From Allacma fusca (taxonomy: Eukaryota > Arthropoda > Collembola > Symphypleona > Sminthuridae), in NCBI GenBank assembly GCA_947179485.1, contig OX359247.1, positions 13,678,588 through 13,742,587 of the forward strand: a stretch of DNA of 64,000 bases, in the 5' to 3' direction. A program made the translations under genes and the position numbers. Of the stretch, positions 1 through 14,600 are shown in pieces. The first letter of the stretch is position 1. Every line of letters starts with the position of its first letter. The notes under the pieces are model-generated. The model had not been told where the DNA came from, made no database searches, and worked only from the letters and a program-made list of their open reading frames with translations.

Positions 1-2317
1 CACTTGGAAGAGTAATTATTTCAAAAAATATATATCTTCCAAAAATTGGAGAGTTACTTGTCGTGTGTCAATGAATATTTTCAAGGAAACTTTTAGTCGC
101 AATTATTTTGCAATGCTGCCCAAATTTCGCCTTCATTTCTCCGGGAAGTATACAAACTCAACCGTTCTTGTGTCCGAACATCTTTTTAGTTTATTCTAAC
201 TCTCTATACCTTAATCTAGTCCCACAGTTTGACCTACCCCACCAATACTGTATCACGATGAATTTAATCAAAATTAATCAAATTCAATTAGGAGTCATCG
301 AAACTGCATTTGACAATTTTTGCACTCTGTCGGACTCGCACATTCACCGATAGGCTACATTTGCTTCGTGTTTGTGTCCTGTAAGATGTATCTACTTGAT
401 GTGAATTACAATTAACTGAAATATTTACTGCGTAAATGTGCTTGTAGCCAGATTTAAATCCTGTTAGTTGGGTATTTGAGCGGCATATGACACATATAGA
501 TACACTTCAAAATATCCATCACAATCATGTTTATCTCATGTAATTCTTTCGAACTCAGATCCATTATGCGTATTAAAGTGGGATATTCGGAATTTAAAAA
601 TACTTTAAATTTTAGTGTTATTGCAAGCGACACGATAGCTTTTGAACTTTCCTACTCCTTCAATTCTGTTTGATAATTTAATAAGTTCGTTAACTTGGGA
701 TCATTCAGTATTAAGTTCCATAAATTGATCTGAGTTTCGGAAAGTCCTCAGTCAAACTCATTACTGTAATCCACTAGCTATAAATTAACATTATTAATGC
801 TGCAAACAGCCTAAGTACCGTTTATGGCTCTCAGCCGTGCAATCTCAATTTTCAAATATTTACATTGTCAAAATATGCCATTGACTGAAATGTAAAAAAT
901 ACTTGGAACTGTAATTGAATACATTCTATTACTGACCAACACCCCTTATGTAACAACGATGACTGTATGATCCCTACAGTAAATGTATCGGGAAATGCCA
1001 TTCCCACAAACCAAGAAATATCATTGTAGCGTAAACTTGTTGTGTGTTCCTTCTTCAAGAGAAAAGGGCAGCATATGTTCCTCGTAGTTAGACAAATATT
1101 ACATGCCAACACACTCCCTTAGGAAAGGTCAAGCAAAGGATCCGTCGGAATAGTATCCTCACACCCGAACGTATTATGATGGACTGGAGAGGTATTCCCT
1201 GTGATCATCACCATCTCTCTGCACTCTCAGCAGGACAAGGGAAAAAGAACTCATCAATGCACCTCATCAACTCTGGTTTGTATGGTTGATTCCCCTCTGA
1301 AGAAGTTGCCGGGCTTATTGGTAGGACAGTAACTGATTTATGTACATACACTGCACAAAGCACGAGTTGCACTTGCTGTAAGGTCTTTTAACATTATATA
1401 GCATATGATTAGCGTTTTCGTCCCTCTTGTCTTTCTTCACGTTAGTTTTGGTTACCCAAAGTTTCAGCTTCCACCATGCAAGTGTAGTACATATGTAAGT
1501 AAGTACTTCCATTCCAAATTGTAAAAGTACACTTGTACACAATTGATGTGCATCTCATCTCCAAGAGTCCATTCGGTATTCCATTCTGTTGTTCTCAGTG
1601 TCTAGCCTACTAGCAAGAATTTTGTTATAGACAACAAAAAAAAAAAAGTAAAACAGCCCCTTTGGAAGTTACAAGGAAGCCTTGTTACTTGGCACTCGGA
1701 CTCAAAGAAAAGTTTAAGAGAACCACTACATTTCATTCTTGGCTTCCGACCCCTCCAAATCAAGTGTTCATAGGTTTCATATATTAGTTGACGATTAGCT
1801 GGCCTACACTTCAAGAATATATTCGCATCCCTTTCCATTCCATTTTATTTTAATCCATTTGTAGTGATCGTCCTAGTTAGCATCAGTGGTGGATGACTGG
1901 AGTAGCTTTCAAGTTGCCCCATTCCTCTTCTCCAAATCAACTTTTTAAAGTTTCCCTTTACAATACCACAAAGCCTAACGCAAAGTACTACTAGCAATCA
2001 TTTCGTTCAGTTCACCTTAAATTGTTTGTACATTGATTGTATATTTTTTTTTTTTGGAAATTACTGCAACATTGATACAATTAACAAGTACCTACTTTCT
2101 AGAACTAGGCTAATTTCCCCCCAGAACATTGCATTTTATGTATTACCGATCTTGTGTAAAGTGACCGTCTCCCCAGAAAAATAAGCAGCATGAGAAGACA
2201 TGAAGAGTGAGGGAGCAAGAATGCAATTTTCCAGTGGACATTAAGAATATAGTGAAAATTCTACAATTTCAAAGAACCACTTCACTGAATTTAACAAGAA
2301 GAAGCCCACTTCTGAAA
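1..2317. other. Upstream flank and probable 5' UTR
   Basis: No coding signal is visible on either strand; short open frames here lack family motifs. No clear TATA box or other core promoter can be named. The last ~150 bases would be 5' UTR if the candidate start at 2318 is right. They contain two very short upstream ORFs, at 2190-2210 and 2221-2244. Confidence 0.5.
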
Positions 2318-2355
2318 ATGTGGGCGTCACTTTGCCGGTGCTTCAGATTTTGTTG
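2318..2355 (+). CDS. Ppn: Papilin candidate exon 1 (start codon, signal peptide n-region)
   Basis: The exon at 11532 has a splice acceptor and no in-frame ATG, so the start must lie upstream. The ATG at 2318 has a favourable context (three A before it). It opens 12 codons plus two bases, then meets a strong donor, TTG|gtaagt. That phase exactly fits the acceptor at 11532, where the joined codon becomes Trp. The predicted start MWASLCRCFRFC is basic and would extend the n-region of the signal peptide to about 28 residues, which is long. Other upstream exons could supply the start instead. This is inference from splice-site phase only. Confidence 0.42.
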
Positions 2356-5300
2356 GTAAGTCTACATTTTGTAAGCGCATATTCATACTGGAACTGCTTT
2401 TTTATCTGAGGAATTGCCTGACTTCAATTCCCCAACACTACGCTTATGTACGTAGACGTTGTCCTCCACAAGCGTACATATTTTCCTGGTTGATTTAAAT
2501 GATTTCAAAGGCCATCCTAGAGTCATCCATCAACACTGGCAAATTTTATTTTCCACCTACACCTCCAACCCACTTAATTTTGCGAGTCGAGCACTTACAT
2601 ATATAGTTATTAAGGAAATATTTTTCTAGCATGCGTATACCTTTTAGCCGTAATTAAAGGCTCAATTGGGGCTGTCATGCTGTAAGAGATAATTTTTTCC
2701 TCCATGGGAAACTGTAGTAGGGCCAATAAATAAGTTAATAATACTTATTACACTTGGACAGCAGTCTGGCTTCCGGTGAAAAGTTACGTGGGTGATCGGT
2801 ATTTACTGTATGGAAATAATATCGATCAGGTCCAAAAGCCTGAAAGCCATTTATTTTACCAAGCAATTCCAGTTCAACGTGCACGTCAAGTCATAAATCA
2901 CTTGAGAGAGGTTCGGAGGAATAATAACACTAACAGTGAAAGGCCAAGTAGGTTTGCTTTTCTGTTACATACTCCGACAGTATGGACATAACTTTATCAA
3001 ATTCCACGTCAAGAGTTACACGAAGGATACGTTCAGTCGATCCATGTACTAGCATATTTGGACTGGAGGGATTGAGTAAAGGATTTGATTTCCAGTTCGA
3101 GTACGTTGTGAAATTTTAATTGGATTTTAAAACGCTTCTATTTATATGAAAATTAGGTAGTGCTACTTTCTAGCTTTGTAATTACCGCAAACCATGAGTT
3201 ATTGTCGGAGGAAATATGGAAAGGCATACAAGAATCATGTTCACCCGCATATTCATTACATACACGATTCCTGGAGGATTGTTGTTGTTGTTTTAGTGAA
3301 GCAAGCAGCGTTCTTTTTCTGGCCACTCTGAGTAACTCACCATGAGAGCAAACTGAGAACTTGTTAAAAAGTGAAATAATAGCCACATGATGTACAAAGG
3401 ATATTTTGGTGATTTCCCCTGAAGAGAAATTTCAGGGAAAACAAGCTCGTGCTCATCAAAAATCTTGTTTCAGTTGTTAGATCCAGGCCCAGCAGAGATT
3501 TTTTTTATATATTAATAAGTATCTATCATCCAACCGAAAGGAACAAGAACTATTATCTTGTACACGTGCTAGCTACTCGTTCATTCCCAGTTTATACGTT
3601 GAGGATAACATGGGGGTTCAAGGGGTACTGCATATAATGGCAATAAAATACCGTGTTGAAAGTATTAAAGTTTGAAGGAAGGAAGAGGCAAGAACTGGTA
3701 TCATGAAAAACATTGAATTATGAGAATAAATTTCAAACAGTGTACACCGGTAGACATGAGAAGCCACTCCTGATTTAGCAGCAGTAATTCATTCCAGTTC
3801 TCTGATTTTTCGAAGCTGAGACTGAGAGTCACGGTTTTAGGTTCTGATTCTAAATGTAAGTACCTGGGCATGGTTTGGAAAGGCGCTCCACACGTTGTAC
3901 TCTTTCTTGTTGGTAAATAGTTGAAAGGAGCGAGGACATATATTTACTAGAAAATATTAGTGAAACAAACATGACTGACTATAGGTAATTGTCTGGACCT
4001 ATTACTTCCCAACTCATGTTACATTTTGTATTATCATTATCTACTTTGGTAGTCACTTTCCAGCTCACCATGTTCCCATCTTTTGCATATGTAATAAGGA
4101 GACTCTGGCTTGGCAGGTCTCATGCAAGCAATTCCGTATGCGCCTGCAGTAGCTACACGAATAGTTTAAGTTTAAGACAGAAATAGCATGCATGCATAGA
4201 AAATCCAACACTCATACATACATGGTACATATACATCCATAGGCGAATCATACAAGAACATGAGATACAAACTAGTGGGAGAGTATTGGAAACCTTGTAA
4301 CTGTAATCAAGTGCAAGTAACTACAGGAACTTATAATATTATGCAACCCTTGGATATTAATATTATATACCTGCATATCAATTCAAAACTCAGCCTAGCA
4401 AGTGTCTGTCAAGTGAATGAGCCAACAATAAACTTGAGGATGTGAGAGCGTCTTAAAAATGTAAAGATAAAGACTACTACTACACACTCTCTGCGTTTGT
4501 ACACACCAAGAGGCAGGATCTGAATGAATGTCTGAAATTCAATAGCCCTGATTCTGGTCCTATGGTGTCAGAACCAAGAAGCAGCAATACTTGGAGTGAT
4601 TTAGAATCCACGCTCTCAATGGTATCATTCCATTATTGAGCCCCACGAATGCAAATTCATAATGATCAGTGCGTGAGAAATCCCACTCGGCTGCATGAAT
4701 ACAATTAAGGAAATGATCTTGCACGGTGCACTCACATCTTTTGAGGAGCAAACTACGTACATATTGTACACAGTTCATAAACGCAAACTCACCGGAGAAG
4801 GTGAGACCACTCTGCAATGCCAATGCAGTGAGTATTTATGCTAATTTGTGAAAACGACCGTACAGTAATTGTAATGGTCCAAGTAATGGGAGTTGTAATT
4901 ATTCCCATAACAATATTACAAGTCACAAGGAATGTTCCTAGTGTCTGGAGAGTAGGTGAATAATGACTCCAGCTTGTGTCAACTAACTGCAAAAGTAGTC
5001 CTTCAAAGTGGTAATTACTATTTTCAGAATAGATAACGAAGGAATCTCAACTAAGGCGATTAATTTTCATGGCTATGGAAATCTCATTGAGGATTCAGGA
5101 TAATTTTCTGCACAGCATTCATTTTTTAATTCGGGAGAATTCCTTCCACAAGTCGTCTTCTAGCTCCGAGACAATTTCCAGCTCTCCCAAAAATTCTCGC
5201 TCCCGAAAGGGAGCCACAACTTTTTTTTTTTGATTAATTATTCTTTCGTACGAGGAGGCAACGAGCGACGAGCGGAACCAGGGTAGTTATGAATTGTTAA

Positions 5301-8300
5301 TCTCTCAATTCCCTGAAATATATGTGGTAAAGATCTCTCTTTTCTCTTGACTCCACTCCATGCTTTAAGCAAGGGTTTTGAGGCTTAACGTGCACGGGGA
5401 AAAAAAATTCATCGAGGACGATTATTCAGCATGAAATTAAAATGTGTCTCATCATTGAGATGGGTCGGGCAAATGGAAAGCAAATTTAATTTTGTAGTCG
5501 GTGTGGTTTTTTAGCTCCACAGACTTGAGCTCACTCGGAGGATAGGAGGGAAAGGAAAAGCCGAAAGGAAAAGTGAATGAATAAAAGATTCCTCTACTTA
5601 GATTGTAAACACAGTACGGCTTCAATTCCCTTTCATTACACTTCTTAAATATCAACGATTTGGGCTCCGATGAATTCCAAAGCTAGGATCCACTCCTGCA
5701 TTATATTTAGGAGCGTGTGGGGACTTCGCATGCCTCCCCTATAGCTAGCTGGACGAACACTAATATCCAAGGTGTATACATGATTCGGACTGATTTCCCT
5801 CCTATTATTAGACTCCTGGCACAGGTACATTTTCTGATACTCAAAAGGCATTTCATTTGCCGGGATCCTGGGTTAATAATAACAGATAATTTGGAAAACT
5901 CCATTTGATAGGACTACCTTTCAACCACATATCTTAAGGTAGTAGGGGTGAGGTAATCTATTTTTTATCCGTTTTTTTCCCAGCGTACACACATGAGTGT
6001 ACATAATACATACATATGTACATACAAAGTAGACTACCTCCTATATCCAGCGTGCTGTCTATCAAGTTGGTTTATCTCAGTTATCTCTCTGTACATGGTG
6101 CATTCTTCACCGACGGCTCGTTTCACGGTGGGTAGCCCTGGATGACATGCTTAATGAAAAAATCAACCATGACCTAACCCTTGCCCCTCAAGCCTATCAC
6201 TTAAGATTCCGGCATCCTCCGCACGCCAACAGTACATGTTTCCTCACTTGCCGTTCGTTAATTGTTTCATCCAATTCTTCCCTTTCTTCTCTTTCTCCAA
6301 TGCTCGATTAATCTCTCCAACTCTCTCAGCCGCAATTTTATGTGGAGGCAAATAGTTTGGCATTTTTATTACATTCATTTCAGTCGGACGTGCCAAAAGA
6401 AGTTGAGGCTCCTGACTTTTTGTCAGGGGAGGAACTTGTTAAGCAAGTTATTTCATTTATTAATATTATACAGCCTTTTAATAAAGCACAATCCATAAAT
6501 ACAGGGAAATTGTGTGTTTAATCTGCTCTTTTGCACCCTACTTGTAATGAGATTATCATTGCGAGCATATATGGATGTAGGCTAGAGCAGACTCGTTGAT
6601 GGCTCATTGGGAGGAGGTAATGATATGGAAATCCTACTCTTCGAGCCGTTTCTTGGATCTACTTACAATTAGTTACATCCATCCATGCACATAAATGATG
6701 CTCATAAAAGTCATAACGGAGAGCTGGAAAAGCCCAGGGGTTTGTCAGTAGAACAGCATTGATTTCTAATTAAGACCGCTTCTGGGCGACAAACATGTCG
6801 TAAAAATACTCAAGTACTCGTAGAGTCCTTCTCATTCCCTCCAATTATAGACCTCCGCATCTTCTGCAACCAACTTTTCTATCTCTTCTTCTTTTAATCG
6901 TATTAAGGAGGGTCCTGAACAGTAATATCCTCAATTTATATATTACCAGCCTTTTAGATATAGGCCAAGGATAAGGAACTACATACATTGTTATAGATGT
7001 AGATACACATCCTCACTGGACTGACATTCTTTCACTGAACATTAGTCTCACACATATGCACACTTCCACACTACTTGTACACACTTTTATATGATTATAT
7101 ACTGGAGCTATATATATATCTATAGATACCTAATGCTCCGGCCCGAAACTAGTAGTAGTAACATAGGATTGTCCCCAAAATTTTTCTGCTCAGAACTCAG
7201 AATGAGGACACTCTCCGAAGCAATGTAACAATAGATTTTACAGGATACTATTTTAAGACAATTCACATATGAACTTGATAAAATGACTACCATTCATTCA
7301 ATCATGGTTTCAATGAATCCATACATATTACATATACCCTGGCATAAATAAAATGGGAAGTTAACTTACTTAGTAAAGGGGCACCATTACTATGCGCAAC
7401 TAATTGTAAGCAGGAGATGATACTAGCGGGCCAATTGTGAAAACAGACAATTCAAATGGAGCACGGAGCATTGGGAATACTATCTCGGAATGAAAGAAAG
7501 AGGAGGATAGGTTCTTGTTGTTTTATGAAATTGGCTGCAATGTACGATTTACGGACGTAGATGACTGACAATGAGAGTTCGAGTCTATCAAGTTGTATTG
7601 TGCTTTGAGTATGTACTTTGTAGATAGGAGCCTCTTGACTAGTGTGTACAGAGAGGTTTGTAAAACAAGCAGGGTCGGAATAGGCTAGAGATACAATTGA
7701 TGTGGTTTAACTTGAGAATGAGATGTATGCCTGGGTGGAAATGGATGCAGGAAACAGGAAGAAGCCGATAAGATGCTCGTCTTCTGCTGACTGACATTTC
7801 GGTGGAAGCAATAACTGAGCCACCAACCAGGGTCGATTTGAACAGAAATACTCGAGTGGAGTGTGAGGGCAAATTTCCCAACGATGCCTTGTGAGAGAGG
7901 CAACTTTCAGACAAAACGGATGGCTTGTGATACCAATTTATCACACGTGTGCCAAATTCGCGCATCGCATCTAGTAGCTCTGGTCTTTTCCTATATGCAA
8001 ATAAATCTCGGTATATCACGTATACCCGTCCCTCTCTGTCTCATTGTAGTCTACCAACTACCACACGTCTGGCTCACAAAGGACAAATAAAAGTCCAACC
8101 CTATATCTATACTTTACAGTTTCATTCATAATGATTCAATAAAATCATTGTTCCCTTCTTCTGCAGGGACGTATAACTTACAGTGCGGCACGAAGTGGAT
8201 TTCTGTAGTTGAAGAATATTTTAGGATGTGGATTAAGCATGTGCATACGTGCACATACGTATGTAGATGAATGGAAATAAACCAACTCTGTAAATACATG

Positions 8301-11300
8301 AGTCCACCTTTCTCTTATAGCTACTCTGGTGGCAGTCCCAGTGGCTTGGGGTATAATAGACTGGATTGCTTATTTAATTTAAAACACCCCTGTCTCTGAA
8401 TGTGTAGATATAATAAAAGAATTTAACAAACCGTAAGGTGCAGTATGGGCACGTAAATCTTCAAAATGTAATTCTTCGACGACCATGCTTAGATTACTCG
8501 GGAAATTTTAATGGAGCCGTACAAGCCGTTTTTATGTGAGAATCTAATTTGTTGTGTCAAGGTATTCCTTACCATCATCGTGACTTTTTCCAATGAGACT
8601 GCTGAACTTTAATGACTTCAGTCTTGTTTTGGTCTACAAATCGTGTAGCTGGCGATCCTCAGGCGGACGGGGGAACATAATCTTCCCTATTCTTTCGATA
8701 TAATGCAATATACGTAGATATGTATATGAGCAGTGTGCTCCATACAATAATAATTTCACGGTGGCAAAATTCATCATTGGCTCTGCCATCACTAAATAAC
8801 ACAAGTATTTACCTCCATTTACATTTATTCTTCCAAACTACTGTTATTCCGTATAACTTACTGCTCTACAGAAATTACATTACGGCATTAGGCATCTGTA
8901 TAACGTCTGAATGGCAAAAACGTATTTTAGTAACGCATAACATGTTGTAATTACTAGAGATGCGCCCTTTTTATTATACTTATTTTCAAAGGAAAAGAAA
9001 CACACTTCAAAACTATTAGGCTTTTGTAATGTCTGCGGTATGTAATTATTTGTATTTATTTGTAAGCTTGCTGTACAAAATGAAAATTCCACACTTTGTA
9101 GCCAATTTTCTGCTCCAATCATTGTCACAACTTCTAGGATACTCTGAAAAAAAAGATAGAGATGGAACAACTGTACTCAGCTAGTTCAAAAACTTCTAAT
9201 ACTGGAGTGGGATGAAAATAAATTTTGGGGGAAAACGTTTTCATGCATAAGCTCACATTTTGTTGTTTGATTTTTTTAACCAACTATTTTAATAATTAGT
9301 ATCAAGCCTTCCGAAGGAATTTCACGGCTTGTTCCCTGAAGATTCTAAATTTGATTCGACAACGTATGAAGGGAAAAAGATGCCTGATGGTGGATATTTT
9401 TGCGAATGTATAATCTTGAGAGGACTGCTGGTATCTGTGTACATATATATATATATAGTATCCCCATAGTTTCATCCCATGATGGCAAAACTTTGAGTCG
9501 CATAGTTTGCAACATTGTTGCTTGAGTATAGTTTCAAATCATTAACATGTATTTAATAATACAGTATGACAAAATGTGAAAGTATAGTGTTTCACGGCTC
9601 AGTGAACTAATTCTAAGTCAACAAGATTTGACTTTGGTGTAGCATCGGGACGTTCATGATGAGAGGGTTTCCGTTCCAGAAAGTTGAAATGAAATGAAAA
9701 CTGAAGTATATTGTGATGAGGAAAGAAGTAGGAGAATATTTCGTATATTTTGTTTCATAACCTGCCAAGTTTCTCGCACGGAGATAGTTTTCTTAGGAAT
9801 TTCATCAAATACAGTATGCCTCTGATGCAAGCAGAGACGGGGGGAGGAGAAACTCTACTCGTATGAGATTATCTCCGGGAGAGGAAGGACGGGGTGATAA
9901 TAACGGTCTGAGAAATTGTAAATTTGCCTCTGGATCCTTGACGCTTAATATTCCGTATAATTATATACAAAGAATTGTGATGATGAACAGCATCTGAATA
10001 GCGGACGGATCTTCAGCCACCGATTGTAAATGGGTCAACAATTCTTCTCTGAATCTTCCAATGAACTTTTCCAGCCTGCAACCACAATGGAGGTGAATGA
10101 GAGTCAGATCTGACGTTTATTCATCCCGTATGTAAACTTGGACATACATCTCGTTCTATATTTCCATCCTATATGTAGATATATCCAACTCTATATTTTT
10201 ATAAATACTCTTCATCTTCATACATACATATGAGGGACTGTTCTTTGAAGAACTGTGCATATCAATACAGTATTTTGCAACCAACTATGCGAATACAAAA
10301 CTCGAACAATTTTCAGAATCAACCCAGTAGAGTATTTCATTTTGCTTATCAGCCAGCAGGAAGTTTTGGCTGAGTACCTTTTTTGGAGTACCTCAACCAT
10401 TTTATCCTTTATTGGTCTGGACTGGGAATGAATTGTCTAGTACGGACTCACACAGATCCAACCCCCCAACCAAGGCTGTGGTACACATTTAGTAACATGA
10501 CAGCAACTTGTGTCGTTGTGTCCACTTCTTTTAGCATGACACTTCGTTAAATAGTCCCTGTATGTATACCCTGTATCTGACATGGACTGATTGTTCATAC
10601 AAGTGAATGTGGTCCACATAACGTGGTTATCTCTGGAGTACTGTAATGCATGAGCAAGTAGTACAACTTCCCTATAATGTATGATGTGCATATCAAGGAA
10701 ACTATTTAGAAAATATTTGAAGAGGGAGGATCAAGCCTAGTCTAAGACGAATTCCAAGGAATCGTAACCAGAGCCTTACGAGCAACTGTAATGACAGAAT
10801 AATAAGAAGCTTTAGGAAAATAAGTACCTTCAAGACCAAGTGCCTCTTTGTAAGCTACTCTCGAACTGGAAATTCAGACGGGTTCATCCTTTAGTTTTCA
10901 AAGACAGAAAGATACGCACTATACATATATGTATGTACTCATACCCAGCCGTTGAGACGTAACGTAAGATTTTCTTACATCCAAAACAGTAAAATCGGAC
11001 TCACATCTTCTGAGACGGTATCATCGGGTTTATTTTTAAGATACATAAAGTATCCTTTCTCACCTAGTTTATGTATCGTTTTACTCAAGAGGGATTTTTA
11101 TCTTGGTGAAGCTGTTCCGTCCTTTTGTTGTTTCATGGATGTATGTACATATGTATATAAAATGTGTATGTACACACATGGGTCCAGTAACCATCAGGAG
11201 CATGTTCACGGTCACAGTATCTAGAAGTCGTTTGTAAAGAAGGGACTCAAAGGAATAACCAAGGTCTTACTGTAACCACAAACGAGATCAGAAAACAATG

Positions 11301-11531
11301 AACCGCTAATCTCTGTATATTATTAATGTAACATTAACCCTTTCAAATTCTCTCCTGGATATTCCATAGGAGTAATACTCCCCTACATCGACTCTCCTAT
11401 GCTTTCCAAAAATTAATTCCTAATGTGGACATTATTTGGTAATTGAAACGTGATGATTATGTTTTTTGATGCTCATTTAATCCCACTATCTAAAATGTCC
11501 TTTGACCATTTTTTTTTCTAATTTTTTACAG
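2356..11531 (+). other. Intron 1 (candidate), 9.2 kb
   Basis: No exon, transposon or RNA gene could be supported. It holds scattered TACATA/TATGTA simple repeats (for example near 6005-6025, 8250 and 9440) and A/T runs. Open frames here, such as the 126-codon minus-strand one at 7639-8019, show no recognisable motif. Its length would suit intronic enhancers, but nothing specific can be read. Confidence 0.4.
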
Positions 11532-11634
11532 GTTAAAACGGAACTTCCATAGGAATTCCTACAGCTCGTCACTTTTATTCATATGTTTATTTTTTTACTT
11601 GACTTTTCTAACTGCGTACTCTTCACAATCACAG
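11532..11634 (+). CDS. Ppn: Papilin exon 2: signal peptide hydrophobic core
   Basis: A good acceptor (long T-rich tract ending ttttttacag) and donor (cag|gtaagt) bracket an open frame. It reads through the hydrophobic stretch LLFICLFFYLTFLTA into a polar SSQSQ, a normal signal-peptide core and cleavage region. It enters in phase 2 and leaves in phase 0, matching the next exon. The ATG at 11583 lies in another frame and is not the start. The protein is expected to enter the secretory pathway and be cleaved near the TAYSS segment. Confidence 0.75.
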
Positions 11635-14600
11635 GTAAGTACATACATAATCAATCTATGCATGCTGATATCAAATATGTACCCACTTATTGAATGATCT
11701 ATCCAGATGGCTTTGTGTGCAGGAACATTTCAAATTCCCATTTTCTGTCTCCTTGTAATTGATTTTAGCTTCTCTGTAAACTTGAGCAATTTTACTTTCA
11801 GCGCTGGAATCTCACTTCCCACATATATGTACATACATATATACGTTTATATTATTTACCATCATCTAAGACATTAAATTCCCAGATGGAACTGCGGAGA
11901 ATTCAGCTAACGATGGAGCTGCATCCTTTACTGTAAATTGCATCGTAATAATAGGTTGCTTATTATTATCCATCTATTTTTTCTCTAGTAAGACTCTCTT
12001 ACTGTACGGGATGTAGGATGTATGCACACGGAGGTGCAGGAACTCTGGGAATAAATCAAGGCTTTTACCATGCACATATAGCTCTTTTGCAAAACTCCCC
12101 AAACCTTTTTACACAGAATTTTCGTGAAAGGGTGGGAACCCTTTTTTTTACTCACTTAGCAACACGGCCTTAAAATTAATACAACTGGTCGGTTCTTTTG
12201 TTTAAGGAAATGCCCTTATTCTTTTTAACAGAACGGCCGGAAAAAGTCTATAACATCGAAGGAAATCTTCGAGGTTGCTTGAGTACGCGCCAGTCGGGTG
12301 CATATAGTTCTGAAATTACGAAAGCCCCTTCTACTCTGACTATTTGCACAAGTCTAGATATGCACGACAATTTCGGACATGCTATGCATTTTCGGTAGTC
12401 TTGGAAATAATAGCATGGAAAATGTTTTACACGGTTAGATTTAAAGACATGACTATATTAGTAGATACTCGTTGAGTATGTGGAGTCCTTAGGTTTTAGT
12501 ACAGTGCTGACGTCATTGTAGCTCACCCTCAGGATTTTTATTTTGTTTGCAAAAGAGTGTATTTGGGAGGATTAAATAAGCTCTCCGAACCGTTAATCAG
12601 GAGAAAATACAGAGAAAAACGCAAAGTTCAAGATCAATTTCGTCAACATTTGCAATGTTGAAACAAATTTTTCCTGTAGTATTTTGGGGTAACTGAAAAT
12701 ATCTCTACGAAAGGTACTTCTTCTGTAAATGTTTGACTATTTACATACTTTGCGTCTCCCTGCATTGCATGAGAACATAATCATGCCCAAGGGGATCAAG
12801 TATCTATTTCTCTTTGATTTTAGACAGATGAGGAAAGAATCTGCTAGGTAAGCTACTATTTACTTTGAGAAGTAAGTAATTACATGCCAATGAATGAACA
12901 GGACTAGTCAAATATCCGTAGAATATAACCGCAAGCCTTGAACCACTTCCCATTTGCAACTATTAATACATAGGAAATCATTACTGTCTGTATCAAGTGA
13001 CAGAGGGCTACATGTTCGAATTTCATATAATTATGTATGTATAAGCCTTCAAATTCATTCTTTACACTCTGGCAAGTCAAATGGAGTCGCTATGTAAGCA
13101 AAGTACAGTCAACAAAGAAATTTAAGATAAAAACATCCAACAAACCCTTTAACCGTGTATATATTTCTGCACACATGCATATCTGTAGATACGTCTGTAC
13201 ATATGGTGTTAGTAATAAGTGTGTGCACAATTTGGAGAGCCCGGTTCACAGACGTTGTTGTCGTACTATTATTTTTAATGGAATCCTCCTCAGTGAACGG
13301 GAATTTGTGAATGTTAATGTAATTTTCGTACCATATGTACACACAGGTTTGAAGGATTTATTTACGTCCTTACTTCCATTATTGTTTTCCACTTTCGGAG
13401 CGATTCTTATTCTGAAAGGGTTCCAAAACAGGAAGTAACCTAAATTTATTAGAAATTTGTTCTGCAACTAAGTAAATCACATTTTTCTTTGACTCTGGTC
13501 CCAAGCTGTCCGGTGTTTCCCGAAAAGGGAGAGTTATTACCATCACCCCATCGTAGGTCGTAGGCTGTGTCGGTACATATGTATGTGTATATGTACTTTA
13601 CTTATATGTGGAATTCTACATATATAAAATTAACAATTGTACATATGTACATACAAACAGACGACCCCGACTCCCGAACAAGCAGTTTTCGTTGTCGTTC
13701 CATGGAAATGAAACAAATTGTGCTAAATGTTTCGGGTTGTAAATTGAGAAGTAGCTTACATTCATGTATGTATCTTCCAACGAAATCATGGAAAATGGAA
13801 TATTGAACCGCTCAAAGCCATTTCCTTGGAAGTTCTCATCAGGAGAAACAGTTGCAAAGAAATGAGTGCTTTACATTTCTAATGCATTGAGTATATGTAC
13901 TCAGTATTACGAGTACATTATTTCCAACACAATTCAAACACCATAAAAGCTTTTCGTTTGAAATTCATTTCTTGTGTAAATATTTTCGAATTTCTCATGA
14001 CATAACTGAGTTCTACAGAACTCAAGTACGCGAATATTATTTCCATCCCTGACAATTTGTCTTTGTAACATAACTGGATGTATTCTCGAGAAACAATCAT
14101 ATTTTCTGCCTACAGCTTATGGCTCTCCGGCGCTGCTACTCAAAATGACATATTTACAATGAATTCGAACAAAATCTAGAAGATTTGTATTTCACTTGGG
14201 ATTTATTATTTTGTATTATTTAATTGAATTATTTTTTTTTAAATTTTTGAAAATACTTACTCGCACAAACTTCAATGCAATTAGCACTTATTGTTAGCAT
14301 GTCAGTACAGATAGACAAAGCTTGGAGTACTCACTATCAGTCTGGGACTTTGATGTAAATTTTTACAGCACTTGTTTGTTGGAATCCGAAAACAATTTGA
14401 TTTTTTTTACGACAGGATGCAAAAGAAAAGGGTAGCCTTCGCGTTCCTTCTGGGCAGGAGTACTTGTCTTTACAGATTTTAAAGAACGTAGAACACTAGG
14501 TCTTTCGGGATATTGAGAAGTTAACAGTGTGAATTTTTTATACGTTTATGTACGGTTTATGTATTTTGTGTGTGTTCGTAAATACATCCACTTACCCACC

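Noticed and set aside
7639-8019. 126-codon minus-strand frame
   Set aside because: No recognisable motif, no codon bias contrast, and nothing else gene-like around it.
11583-11634. ATG at 11583 as the papilin start
   Set aside because: It is in a different frame from the signal-peptide reading that fits the downstream phase.
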